A stretch of 64,000 nucleotides of DNA, taken from contig CM034103.1 in assembly GCA_019914945.1 (NCBI GenBank), forward strand, positions 4,154,001-4,218,000, written 5' to 3'. A program made the position numbers and the translations under genes. Shown here piece by piece: positions 12,200 through 23,400 of this stretch. The stretch comes from Typha latifolia (taxonomy: Eukaryota; Streptophyta; Magnoliopsida; Poales; Typhaceae). How positions within the stretch are numbered: the first letter of the stretch is position 1; the number at the start of each line of letters is the position of its first letter. A model generated the notes under the pieces. The model ran no database searches, was not told the origin of the DNA, and was given only the letters and a program-made list of their open reading frames with translations.

Positions 12200-12312
12200 T
12201 CCATGTGGTCCTATCTACCACGTGAAAGGATATGCGTCACGTGTGCCCTTGTTACGACCAAAACTAACCGTGTCGCATCGGTCACCAAAGTGCCCTTTAT
12301 TAGAATTTTTTT
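12200..12312 (+). pseudogene. Decayed GASA exon 3 fragment in opposite orientation to the intact gene
   Basis: Plus strand around 12232-12312 reads GATATGCGTCACGTGTGCCC and TTGTTACGACCAAAAC, then ACCAAAGTGCCC. This is nearly the coding strand of GASA exon 3 (GATACGCGTCATATGTGCCC..., ending in ...CPCYDQMTN..GRPKCP). Small indels, including about 4 extra bases near 12282, break the frame, and the conserved TAA has become TTATTAG. Similarity fades to the left of about 12200, so exons 1 and 2 are absent. Non-functional fragment of a duplication (see next entry). Confidence 0.85.
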
Positions 12313-12938
12313 CACTTTTCTAATTATTTTTTCTTTTACTTTTGAATAATAAGTGCCCTTAATTAGACTTGCGAGTTATTATACACACACGCAGCAACTA
12401 TAAAAGTATTATGGCAGTTTTGGCTAATTTGTGGAATAAGAGTCTTGGTGTAGTAAATTTAATTCCTTTTGGTGTTACTTTTCTTATTATATAATAGATT
12501 AAATTCAGGAAAACTATACTTAATAGAATACTCATTTTATTATTCAAAATTAGATTAAAGCTACACATTGGCAGGGGAAAACATATAATTCTTCTTCCTT
12601 TAAAATAAGTTAAAACTAATCCAATAATCATCAGTAAAATTGGCCAAGAAATGCTGCTTATCAACGACGTCGTGAGGTCAATTCAAGCCCAATTCATGTT
12701 CTTTTCTACCGCTGTAGTACTTAGCTGGTGCATTCATATATAATAACTCGCAAGTCTAATAAAGGGCATATATATAGTTATTGCCTTCACCATTGAAAGT
12801 AGACTACTGGTTTCTCCTTGACAAGTTGAAGCCTTCCCTTCTTTCTCTAATTTAAATGAAAAAGGAGAAAAAGGATTCCAATGGTCAGGTTTGTTTTGGC
12901 ATAGTTATTTTAAATGGCGTGGTACAAGCGCAGTCAAG
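12200..12938. repeat. Rearranged inverted duplication of the GASA 3' region
   Basis: Three joined pieces. About 12200-12714 is an inverted copy of about 8389-8890 (exon 3 plus 3' flank). About 12715-12773 is a direct-orientation copy of about 8621-8676 (TAGTACTTAG(T/C)TGGTGCAT, then CTCGCAAGTCTAATAAA). About 12774-12938 is an inverted copy of about 8096-8245 (AGTTATTGCCTTCAC..., then TTAAATGGCGTGGTA). The 59-bp patch also occurs in inverted form within the first piece (about 12368-12410), so it has been copied twice. The source interval 8246-8388 is missing from the copy. Confidence 0.85.
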
Positions 12939-13460
12939 TTTTTTTTTTCTTAAAAATAATGAGCTATTAAGAACAGGTATGAATATTAAGAGTGACAGCA
13001 AGGGGTTTTAGCCCCCGAAGCATCAAAGAAAATGATACAATTTAAATCAGGGGTAAATAAAGGAGGATCATTCCCTTAATCTAAAAAGATAGATGATCTA
13101 CCAAAATGAGCAACACAATCTACTGTCCAATTATATTCTTGATAGGTATGTGAAAAACTAACATTGGTAAGGATAGCCAGTAACTAGGAGCATTCAAAAA
13201 TAATATTTTGAAAACTCAAAGATGGCGAATTTGCACTGTTGATAGCTGCTATGACGGAAGATAAGTCTCCCTTGATGATGACCTTGTGCAAATGATGCGA
13301 GGCAACCAAGGAGAGACAAAAATAATGTGTCAAGGCTTCTATCTGTAGAGGAAACGAGGCCAAAACGGTTTTTGCAAATGAAATAATGATTTTGCTCTAG
13401 TTGGTTCTTTCAATGACTCCAACACCAATCAAGCATCTAATAGGTCAAATAATGCGAATC
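12938..13460 (-). mobile_element. 5'-truncated LINE fragment with RNase H domain and poly(A) tail
   Basis: On the minus strand, from about 13380 down, a degenerate frame reads ASFPLQIEALTHYF, then HKVIIKGDLSSVIAAINS, then NWTVDCVAHFGRS. This matches the plant LINE-type RNase H domain (A...A...A...G...V..E.DS..V..AI; N..AD.LA...R). The 3' end at about 12938-12948 is a run of ten A (minus strand), directly touching the end of the duplicated GASA segment, so the LINE was inserted at that border. No reverse transcriptase domain remains. Confidence 0.75.
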
Positions 13461-13553
13461 ATGTTAGATTGGATCGTATCATGAGGATATTAAGCTCGAT
13501 GGATTGAGCCTATTTATCTTTTAATTGATTCATGCTTATGGAAGCTCTTAAGA

Positions 13554-13685
13554 CAAGTTTAGTTAAGTCATATAAGTCACTAAGGCAATTTTAATTAAGT
13601 CATGTAAGCCACTAAGATAAGTTTAATTAAGTTATGTAAGCTACTAAGACAAGTTCAATTAAGTCATGTAAGCCTCTGAGACAAG
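13554..13685. repeat. 32-bp tandem repeat, about 4 copies
   Basis: Unit AAGTTTAATTAAGTCATGTA plus AGCCACTAAGAC is repeated four times with a few substitutions. It lies within an LTR-type region and has no coding content. Confidence 0.85.
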
Positions 13686-13699
13686 TCTTAGCTCGAATC

Positions 13700-14640
13700 G
13701 TATAAATATTTAGGGCTAAGATCGAGTATGACTCATTGTACCCGACCTCAATATATAAAGGGCTGGACTTTATTAATCTAAGCATCCAAGTATTAAGAAT
13801 TAATTGAGTTTAGTTATTTTCTTATTTTCGCATTTACTAGCAGCTTAGTTAGTCCAATTAGTCTAATTAGTCTAATTTATTAGTAGCTTAATTAGTCTAA
13901 TTTATACACATGACCTCTCTAATTTATAAGAGTAGAGTAATGGCGGGTTAGATCTAATTCACCCTATTAGGCTTATATCCGTTTTCATTTAAAATTAAAA
14001 ATAAGAAATTTTTTACAAATCATACTCTATATTTTATCTATTTTATGATTCACATTTCGACTTTGAGAATTTTGTAACCCAACCCTTCCATTTTTCTATA
14101 ATTTTTATTTAACACTCTAGATTAATATGAATAGTACTATCAAATGAATATTTATTATAATATACTAAATATTTTATAAAATATTTAAATTACCCCTATC
14201 TCCTTCATCCTCCCATTCTCTCCTATCTTTGCCATGAGATTGGTAGAAGAGGACGAGGGGGAAGAAGAAGACAAAGAGAAGGAGGAGGGAAGGTGATGAT
14301 GGTGATGACCAAGGAAGGAAGTGGAAGTAGTGGGGGCCGAGGGAGGGGGGGAGGAGGAGATAAAGAAAGATAATAGAGAGGTTGAGAGGTGAGAGTATTT
14401 TAGTAATTTAGTTTAATGTCAGTTAGTCAAAATAACGTCAGAGTATTCAATGAAAATTATATAGAAACATTAGGGGTTGTGTTACAAAATCCTTAAAGAT
14501 GGAGTGTGAATCATAAAATAAGTAAATGTATGATGTGATTTATAAAATTCTCAAAAAATAGTAAGCAAACATAATCGACTAGACTTGACTTTACAAGCTT
14601 GATCTACATAGATGGATCATAATAATCTATCATGCTTCCG
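13700..14640 (-). mobile_element. Probable 3' LTR and flank of family A copy 2
   Basis: The phrase ATGACCTCTCTAATTTATAA (about 13910) parallels ATGACCTCTCATATTTATAG (about 6173) in copy 1. The end near 14610 (TGGATCATAATAATCTATCA) parallels the LTR outer ends near 6320 and 16150. A purine-rich stretch (about 14236-14360, GAAGAGGACGAGGGGGAAGA) lies inside. No coding frame. Confidence 0.5.
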
Positions 14641-16160
14641 ACATCTTGTCCTCAAGTTGATTAGTAAAAATCCACCCAAAGCTAGGCTCGTATTGTGCTT
14701 GAGCTTCTAGCAAGTCCGTCTTAATTAGGTAACATGAGCCTATTAGGTCATTCCACTAGTTGTCATCAGGCTCATACTCAAGCGCCAAGTCACGCTCATA
14801 AGTTCTCAATTAGTTCATACGAGGTGATCGAGCCGGTTCATAAAAATTCAGCATAACTCAAGATACGTGCATTTCATCTCTCCCACCCAATAGCTCGAAC
14901 CCTAACCCTAGGGCTAAAAATATTTTTTGACCTAGGGGCACTGCCATAAGTTGCTTGCACTGGCAGCAAGGCAAGGTTGCTAGCCGATGGCAGTCGACCT
15001 CTAGAAGGTCCTCGCAGTGGCAAGCGGTGGTGAAAGACAAAAATCAAGCTTGTGGGTCAATTTGCTGCAATGGCGGCCATGACATGTCATCGTCGAGTCC
15101 ATAGGCCTCGGTGGCTATAGATGGGGCCCAGGTTCCCACTGTAGTTGAGCTACGATGATGTGGGTTGGCTTAGGTGATATCACCACGAGCACGACCGTCA
15201 GGTTCAGCTACACGACAAATGCTTGCGGCTACAGTGGCCACCACTGGATGGCAATTAGGCTAGAGAGGCCAGCCGTGGCCACCGGTGGTCACAAAAGAGT
15301 TGGACCGGAGGCCATGACCCGTGGTTTCACCGCTGATAGGAAACTTATGTTTCAGTCTTTATTTTCCACCATGGCTAAGGACGATGGCTTAAGAACAATT
15401 GCTGGCGATTGCTCTGGCATTGTTGCAATGATGGTCTAGGTTTGCAGGGGTCGAGGGTGCTCCACCACAGCTAGAGAAGGGGTTTTAGCCATGGGTTGGT
15501 CTCCTCCCCACCTCCCTAACAATTTGAAGATGGTGAACATGTGGACAGCAAATCGTGCTAGGCTAGGAGAGCTGCCGTCAAAGTTTGGATCGACTTTTCG
15601 GGCCTCATGGTGTTCTTCTTACCAGATCTTGTAGATTTCTCCATGGATTCGACTATTACTATCCCCCCCCCACACACGAGTGGTTCATCAATGGCAATGG
15701 CTAGTGGTGCCTTGGAAACCTCCACAATGATGGAGATGTGATCTTGATCCTTCATGGCTATGATCTCCTTTAGATATGCTTTGGATTGCATGTTCATCAT
15801 CGATCGAGGAATGGTAGCTCTAATACTACTATTACGAATCGGATCTAAAACAATCCGCTTGTAGAAAAATTATAATATTTTTATGGGTGGTAGCTTGTGA
15901 TTTAGAGATCTGTTAGCTTTAGTTTGACGTGATTTGGAGTTCGGAGCAATAAGATATGGCCAAAAGAGTGACGAAAGGTTAGAATCAGGCTATAACAAAT
16001 TATCCGATGCTACGGCGATCGTCAAAGGGTGAAGGACGGCTATGAGATGGTTGACGTTGGCCATAAAGGTGGGTGGCTTATAGAGAGAGATGATAGCTAG
16101 GGTTTGGAACCCACTAAACTTGACTCGACTAACTCGACCCATGTGGATAGATCATGACAC
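14640..16160 (-). mobile_element. Non-autonomous Ty3/gypsy-type element, family A copy 2
   Basis: Collinear with 4440-6340. The minus-strand LTR end plus primer-binding-site-like TAGTATTAGAGC is at about 15815-15835, and the LTR body is about 15835-16160. A gag-leader-like frame (15558-15800, minus) shares short stretches with copy 1 (EVS.AP.AI..DEP, and QALTVALLA versus QTLTAALLA). CTTCCGACATCTTGTCCTCA at about 14634 marks the internal/3'-LTR border. No pol domain is present, so the element could only move with proteins from another copy. Confidence 0.65.
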
Positions 16161-16199
16161 ATTGAATTTTGCCTATGTTGATATGTATGATTATTGAGT

Positions 16200-17650
16200 G
16201 TCCTCATGCATCATATGTTGGAATTGTCATATTTGATAAAATTATAATATGTTTGTACATAGACAAATATGTTGTTGAGGATATATATATACATATACTT
16301 AGTTATGACATACGGTTAATTTTGCATTTATACACTCAGTTATAGCATATGGTTTATTTTGCATTTATATACTCATTCATGACATAATATTCTTTTCTAA
16401 TTCATGTTATTCAGTACATAATTTACTTTCTATTTAGTATCATTAATTTGGGCCAAGGTAAAGTCTATTCACTAAGCTTTTAACTCATATCTCTTTTCTT
16501 TTTCTAATCTCCTAAATAAACATGAGGTACATTGATTTAAGATATTGTGAAGAGATATTTTAGAGCAAAGATGACATGAGCTAAATGTGGGATGGTATAA
16601 AAGATAGTTTATGTAGAGTTATATCGATATTGGATATATTTATACTCCATAGTGTTAGATAATTATTTGTATTACATATATGTTGGATTATATTTTATTT
16701 GTGTATCAGTTGTATATTAATGATTTATTGTGGCCTGTATGATTCCTGCTAGATTATATAGTGATCCAGCATGACTATTATAGATTTTGATATTAATATA
16801 TTTATTTTGGTTGATAGTATGATTTATCTTTATAATGATTATCTTGAGTATAATTGTATTTTTGTGGGACGTGCAACGCCCTTGCCCGGCACGAGCACGT
16901 GCACGCCCATGCACCCACACAGCACGCGCGGTGCACGCGATAAGACAAGCGGGGCCCGTTACACACAGATACACCTATACTCAACATAATTCATCTCAGA
17001 GATCAATTATACTATTAACTAAATAAACCTGTTAACATATGAATGTCTAAGTCCACAACAATCATACTAGACAGCTACATAATCTAGCAAGGCCCACACA
17101 GGCCACGACAAACCATCAAGATATAACTACATGATTACACTATAATTTGACTTGTATTATATAAATCATCGTCTATACAATGGAGTATAAATATCAAATA
17201 ATGGTACAACTCAATATCTGGATAAATTATCTTCTATACCATCTCACGTCTATAATTCACCTCATCTTTGCTCTAAAATATTTTCTTAAGATATCTCAAG
17301 TTGCTATCACATACCATAATATCTTGGTGGGGGGCTTAGAAAAGAAATAAAGAAAGTCATGAGCAAAATGCTTAGTGAATAGATCTTACCCTAAATCAGT
17401 GATGCCAAATAGAGAGTAAATCATGTACTAAATAATATGAATCAGAAAGAGCATCATGTCATGAATGAGTATATGAATGTGTCCTTAATAATAATATATA
17501 AATGAAAGGTAGATAACATGTCATAACTGATAAAAGTATATAATCTTCGACAATAAATAAATAAATCTCTATGTCATACTATCATTATAACTCTCTCTCA
17601 AATATGACATATGATGCATGTTGACCAAGACCATGCTATGATATCAAATG
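16200..17650. repeat. Large imperfect inverted repeat with GC-rich centre
   Basis: The left arm, about 16200-16865, is the reverse complement of the right arm, about 16985-17650. For example AGATATTTTAGAGCAAAGAT (16551) pairs with the segment around 17265-17285, and TATTTATACTCCAT (16637) pairs with TGGAGTATAAATA (17180). The arms are AT-rich and diverged. The centre (about 16868-16975) is GC-rich with GCACGTGCACGCCCATGC and TGTAACG-type ends. This looks like two LTR-type copies placed head to head, or a foldback element. Confidence 0.75.
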
Positions 17651-19013
17651 TAACTATATATGATAATAAAATCAAATGTATTTCTCAACAACTCAGTCAT
17701 CAATGTCATCTCTGTATGTCATCATCATACTAGATCACTATGCATAGTCAACACTCGATACCCGATCTCAACATCCTATCCATAGGCTCAAAGCATACCC
17801 TGCCATGCGCTAAGGATATCTCAGTTATAATCATACCCTACCATACGCTAAGGGTATATCAAAATCCATTCAGATCAAATACCCCACTAATTAATAGAAA
17901 TCACATGAGGGTAACTTGCCACACGCATGCCCTAGTGAACGGCAAATGTCTAATTGTCTGTTGCCTACGACTCAACTGACCTCGGACGTGGACCACGAGA
18001 TATCGCATATCAGCGACCATAATCATTAATCCAAGCACCCTTAACCCTGACGCCTACTCGAGTATCCACATGTTTTTTCTATTAACTTTCTTATCAATGA
18101 GATTTATGTATTTCCTTTTAATATGATAGATCACGTGCATATATCTAGTACTATAACAAATCATGCATATCATGAATTTAGGCGGTAAGAAAGTTAAGAG
18201 AAAAATGATGCAATGTAGTCTCCAATCATATATCTAATGTATGTATATCCATGCTAGTCTATCATATGCATACTCATACTCAAGATCATCTCGATATAAA
18301 GTCATAACAGTATAATCATCTACAATCATCTCTATATGTCATCAGCATACTCATATCCCAAATCAGCCTAATCAAATGAATGATAAAATATGCTCAACTG
18401 AAATTATCCTTAAATAAAGTCATATAATCATGCTGGAGGTCAAAACATGCATATACATAATTATATAATATTTTCTAATTTAAGAAAGACGTCTAGAGGA
18501 TAAGACTACTCATATCTAATCAGAAGACACAAACTGCATATCCCTTACGTCCGGTAACTGAGGGACAACTCGTCCTAACAAGATCCATGGGGTCTCACAT
18601 AAGGGGTTTGAGATCTTGGCCACTGTGGCGACGACGGTAGCGGCGGTTCGGCGACAGTAACAATGAGAGAGAGAGAAAGAGAGTTTGAGAGAGATAGAGA
18701 GAGAGGAGAGAGAGAGGAGAGATCAAAATAGAGAGAGGTGGTGGGGGGAGAGGGCTTGGCAGTGGTTGCGACGGCAGTGGGGCCTGCCACACCAGTTGGC
18801 CTAGCCAGGTTGGTCAGGTTGGTAGCTAAGGCTTGTGGCGCCCTCAACGCACGCCAGTGCTACTGTGGCCGGCCACGTCATGCTACGAAATTTAAATTTG
18901 TTTTTATAGATAGGTTGTTACAAGCACCGTCCGTCCGTCTTATTGCATGCGTCGCACGTGCCGTGTGGGCGCATAGGCATGCATGTGCCCGTCGAGCAGG
19001 GGCGTTACATTGG
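16868..19013. mobile_element. Gypsy-type LTR sequence bounded by inverted GC-rich ends
   Basis: The GC-rich block at about 16868-16972 recurs as its reverse complement at about 18914-19013, where it ends GGGGCGTTACA, the usual end of many plant Ty3/gypsy LTRs. Between them lies AT-rich sequence (17000-18560) that closely parallels 39200-40900, including CATGAATGAGTATATGAAT near 17459 and ATGATGCATGTTGACCA near 17610, followed by a GA-rich tract. No coding domain was seen. Confidence 0.6.
18660..18745. repeat. Purine (GA)n-rich tract
   Basis: Low-complexity GAGAGAGAGAAAGAGAG and related runs inside the LTR-type element. The open frames over it on both strands are repetitive artefacts. Confidence 0.8.
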
Positions 19014-19481
19014 CGACATGACGAGATCCGATGATGCTAGGTGGTAGACGACGGTGAGGGCTCAGTAGGTAGTGACGATAAGGGATGAAACTCTAGACGA
19101 TGGTGAGGGTTGGCAGGCAGTGTTTGGCAGGTGGCATGCGGCAAACAGAGGCACCGTGATGTAGTAGATTGGGCAAAAATTTTCCTCCCTTTCTAGCTTT
19201 CGATAAGGTGACTAGAGATAGTGGAGTGGAGAGGGCGTGCTTGAGTGATTGGGTTAGAGTAGGTGTAGTTAGGGTTTTTTGATTATATGTATAAAATGAG
19301 TTGGTGGGTTGACCCAATCCAACTAGCATACTTAAACGGGTTAACCAGGTCAAAATAGGTAAGTAGTATAAACTCAAACATGACCTGATTATTAAATAGG
19401 TTAGGAGGGTTGACCCGTTTCATAACTTGAACTCAATTTAAAGCTAAGTTATCGTGTGGGGTTACCAAGTTAAGTCAAAAT
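19014..19481. other. Gypsy internal leader with possible hAT-type end
   Basis: Begins right after the LTR end with TTGGCGACATGACG, in the place of the usual primer-binding site. About 19310-19495 is rich in GGGTTGACCCGTTT-type motifs and ends TTTGCCACCCTTA, similar to the ends of plant hAT elements (TAGGGGTGGCAAA reversed), but I could not find the other end or a target duplication. Confidence 0.35.
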
Positions 19482-19930
19482 TTGCCACCCTTACATGCGT
19501 TGGTACCAAGTGACATAGTGAACCTAACCCTCATGAGCAATAGCAACAATCAAAGGCTTACCCCTACCCAAGTGAAGGAACGACATTCTAAAGGGTTATG
19601 CTCCTATTGCGATGAGTGGTATATGTCGAGGCATAAATGCATGAAGATTCCAACAACAATTACGTTGTTAGAAGAGGTGGATGAAGATGAGACGTAAACA
19701 AAGGACTAACAAAAGATATGATTTGATATCAAATTGGCTCCACCTTGCATTTGATGGTAGGGCTGCCTAAGCCACTCTAGATAGTGACTAACACATGGGA
19801 GATATTAAAGCTACCGGTAGCTCCACCAAAGGACCCTTCCATGATTACTTAGTTTGAGGACAAAGTGAAAGAAAGCGTGGTAAAAAGATGTGATCCGGAT
19901 TTGATTGAATCACCTTACAGGAGAGACATT
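19482..19930 (+). pseudogene. Ty3/gypsy gag zinc-knuckle remnant
   Basis: The frame at 19527-19697 reads NSNNQRLTPTQVKERHSKGL, then CSYCDEWYMSRHKCMK and EEVDEDET. This is the typical gypsy gag C-terminus: R.LT..E...R..KGLC..CDEK...GH.CK. The zinc knuckle CX2CX3-4HX4C is slightly altered. After the stop at about 19697, fragments of the following protease region may persist, but stops dominate. Orientation agrees with the GGGGCGTTACA LTR end at 19013. Confidence 0.8.
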
Positions 19931-19984
19931 GGGTTTGCTAGGTCAAACCCACTTATCTAGGTTTAGTTGTTGTATTTTTAGAGG

Positions 19985-20265
19985 ACTTCTAGTTTCCGGC
20001 GATCAAATGCCTCAGCTTCACCACGTCATCAAGGCATTCAAATGCCCTACCAATGATGTTCAATCGCCTGTCAGCCGAAAGTAACCTTTGTTGAGATGTT
20101 TAAACACCATGACAAATGACATTTGAATATTCAGACCACATAGCAACATTCGAACGCCCGTATAGCAACGTTCGAATGCCCATTAGCTAAGAATAGTCAT
20201 TGTCGTAGCATTCAAATGCCCGACAAATGATTTTCAAACATCCAACGAGACGTTCGGACATCCCA
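19985..20265. repeat. Clustered ATTCAAATGCCC / TTCGAACGCCC motifs upstream of RAD1
   Basis: Motifs such as CATTCAAATGCCC (about 20035, 20209), CATTCGAACGCCC (20150) and CGTTCGAATGCCC (20168) recur at irregular spacing. They are diverged relatives of the TTCGAACGC block at 3045-3425. The cluster ends roughly 190 bases before the RAD1 start codon, so it lies in or next to the promoter. Confidence 0.6.
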
Positions 20266-20451
20266 CTTGAAACTTTGTTTGTTACAATATTACCCCCCAG
20301 CCTCGTATCGGGCCGATTCGCTCAAGAGGCTCGATCATTTTGGCAGGTCGGCCTACCACCAACGTCCAAGAGAGAGGAAGACGAATTGGCGCGGGAAATA
20401 AAGAACGCAAGAAGAAACAAAGCGGCCGAGCGTAGAAACAAAGCAGCCGCG

Positions 20452-23400
20452 ATGAGCTCATCGACGGGTGTCGCCCCCGGCGACCACCCGTCGGATCTTG
20501 TATGCCAGCTGGACTGCGTGCAAGGCATGGTCGACGCCCTCTCCTCTGTTCGCTGGAAGCGCCATCAGGTCCCGAACTTCTTCCCCAGACCCTAATCTCC
20601 TCCTACAAACTTCTAGGGTTTTCAAACAATTCCCTTCTTCTGTCCAGGACTGCGTGGTCGAGCTCTCGGAGCACGGCATCGTCCTCATCGTCGAAGAAAC
20701 CGGATGCCTCCAGGCCAAGGTCTATCTAAAGCGCGAGGTGAGGGGAAAAAGTTAAAAATTTGTAGCATTTTATTAGCTTTTTTTCTTGCTGTGATCAAGA
20801 TTCCATTCAATATGCAGTTATTTCTTGTGTATGAGTACGCGGCGGAGGGACGGCCGAGGTTTGGGTTGAGTTTGGGGCTATTCGTCGATTGCCTTAACAC
20901 ATTCTCGGTTCCCGGGCATGCGACCGTGATCGAGATCCAGTATCCGGGCCCAGACATGCAGCTCCTTATTAAGTAAGCTTTTTGCGCAGATTATTGTTTA
21001 GATCAGTGGGAGAATGCTTATAGAAGTGAATGGTATGATACAATTTTGGCCTTAGGCATGTTTCACTTGGTTAGTTGAAAATCAAAGTTATATGTGCTGT
21101 TATAAGCTGAAAGCTTGAAAGGTAAAGATTTTAATTAGCATGATGAAAATGAGGTAAATTATTTGTCTGCGGTGAGATTGAGGGAATTTAGATGGTATGT
21201 TGGTAGCTGACTTATATGAAGAAAGTCCTAGAGGCTGTTAGGTTTTATGTATCTGAAAGAACTGCATCTACACAGATAAAAATGTAAAAATCAATTCTTT
21301 TTGTTGGTTTATGAATCTTATAACATATTCTTTTCAAGTGCCAACTTATGCTCCTATGCAACACCTTGGCATCTACTTTAATTAAGGGGCTATTTAGCTT
21401 CCTCATGTATTTGGAAAAACTGCATCTACCAAAATAAAGTGAAATAGAGAGAAACAATTTTTAGTTTATGGATGCCATGAAGTATCCTTACCAAGGGCTA
21501 AGATGGGTGCACATGCAGCATCTTGACATCCCATTCAATTGAGTGGATGTCAAAACACATCCTCGAAATATTTAGTGGGAAGAAAAGAGATAATCTAATA
21601 CTTCTATTTATATTGATTTCTCATTTAATGCTATAGATATTGCATCTTGAAACACATGAAATCAAACAGTTCTTAAATGGATGTCAAAACACAGTCTGTC
21701 AAATTTTGATGGAAAGGAAAGTGGGAAAGATAGAAGGCTTCGCTTGGCTTCTCATTAACATTACAACTGCAACATTTTGAAACACATGAAGCAAAATGGC
21801 CGCCTAAATGATCTTAAGGTTTAATGGCACATGTATTAGTTGATGAAAGCTTAGTATTGTAGTGGGCCTAGTGGCTACTGAAGAGATCTACATTTTGGAC
21901 AATTTAATGGTAGGAGAATACTTTGTTCATCTAATCTTTTTCAGTAGAGGTTTGTTATCTGAGTTGCAAATACTATGGTAATATGGAGCTTCAGTTGTAG
22001 CATAGAAAAACAATGGCTTGCAATGCTGATTTCAAAGAGGATGCTGAGGTCAAAGCATATTAGTATCATTTGAGAGATTGTTAAGAGCCAAGTTTAGCTC
22101 TTGAAAAGGGATATGCATGGTCTTCTCTCATTTAGGCGATCGTTTTGACATTGGACAGCACAACGTAGTTCTGGATCTAGTTGATAAATTGTAGCTCCTT
22201 TGAACCGCTCAAACTAATTTCTCTTACTGTAATTTTTTGCTAATGAGATAAAATTTGAAATTTAGTATAGAATTCCATTCTCTTCAACTAAATGAACTAC
22301 TTAACAAATATTTGAGCTCACAAAAGATTCTTCTGAGATTATTAAAGCTAATCCATTACAATTATAGAGGCAGCAACAGTCTAGCCTATAGCCATCTTTT
22401 ACTAGAACTGTTTTTCTTATACTGTATCTGCGTATCAACTCAACTTCAAGATAGAAACTGACAATGCTTACTGACCTACAGCCCTAATTTAGCAGATGGT
22501 TGCACCATATTAGAAAGCCACAAAACTTGTACCTAAATCATATCCTGCAAATACAGTTATGAATTTCTTGAGACAAGTCTTGTGTGATTCAGACCACTTA
22601 TACAAGTCACATTACATCCCATGAAGTTGTCATTGTATGTTGAAATAGAAAAATGTGTACTTTTTCACTGGATTCTGGACATGTGACAGATCCTTTTGAC
22701 TGTATTTGAATTGTTGTTTGATCATATAGGATGGTAAAGTGAGAGTATACATGAAGGCCTTATTAATGGATAGAAGAACGGAACATTGGATATGATATTG
22801 GATTTACTATGTCTTATGATCTTTTATTTACAAATTTTGATTTAAGAAAAGGAATGAACAACTGGTTGCATTACAGTTATGTAGACATTTTCCTTAAGTA
22901 ATAAATTAACATGTAAAGTTGGAAGATTATTCCATGAGATAGCTCAACTATGTAATAAAGTTTAATAAGGATTGTGCAGCCTCAACTGCTAGCAGTCATT
23001 TGACCAGGTGCAATTAACTTGGTTCTTTAACCACTGGTTAATCAGATCTTTGGTGGTATATCCTCGATGATCCTTGCTTCCGCTTCCTGCTGTTATTTCT
23101 CAGTCAGGTTATTAATCTGCCCCAATTTCTGAAGCATAAGTCTTGGTTCCATTTGACAATCTTTCCAAGGTATAATCTAATATGCCAATCTCCAACCTAA
23201 ACTGCTTCCCAGGTGTGGATATGTTACACACCTCCTCCGATCAGCAATCTAAAGGTGTCTTCCTACTTAGACGAGCAGTGTGAGTCCAATTATGGTCTCC
23301 GATTCATGACCTGTCCTTCGGTTTGGAAGCTAGGTCTACAACGAATCTTTAGTGTTATGAGGGTTCTTGGAATTCAATAGATGGATCGGAATAAGATTTA

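Noticed and set aside
20322..20957. Several frames on both strands around RAD1 exons 1-3
   Set aside because: Shadow frames of the GC-rich exons, or exon frames read through introns; the spliced RAD1 model explains the region.
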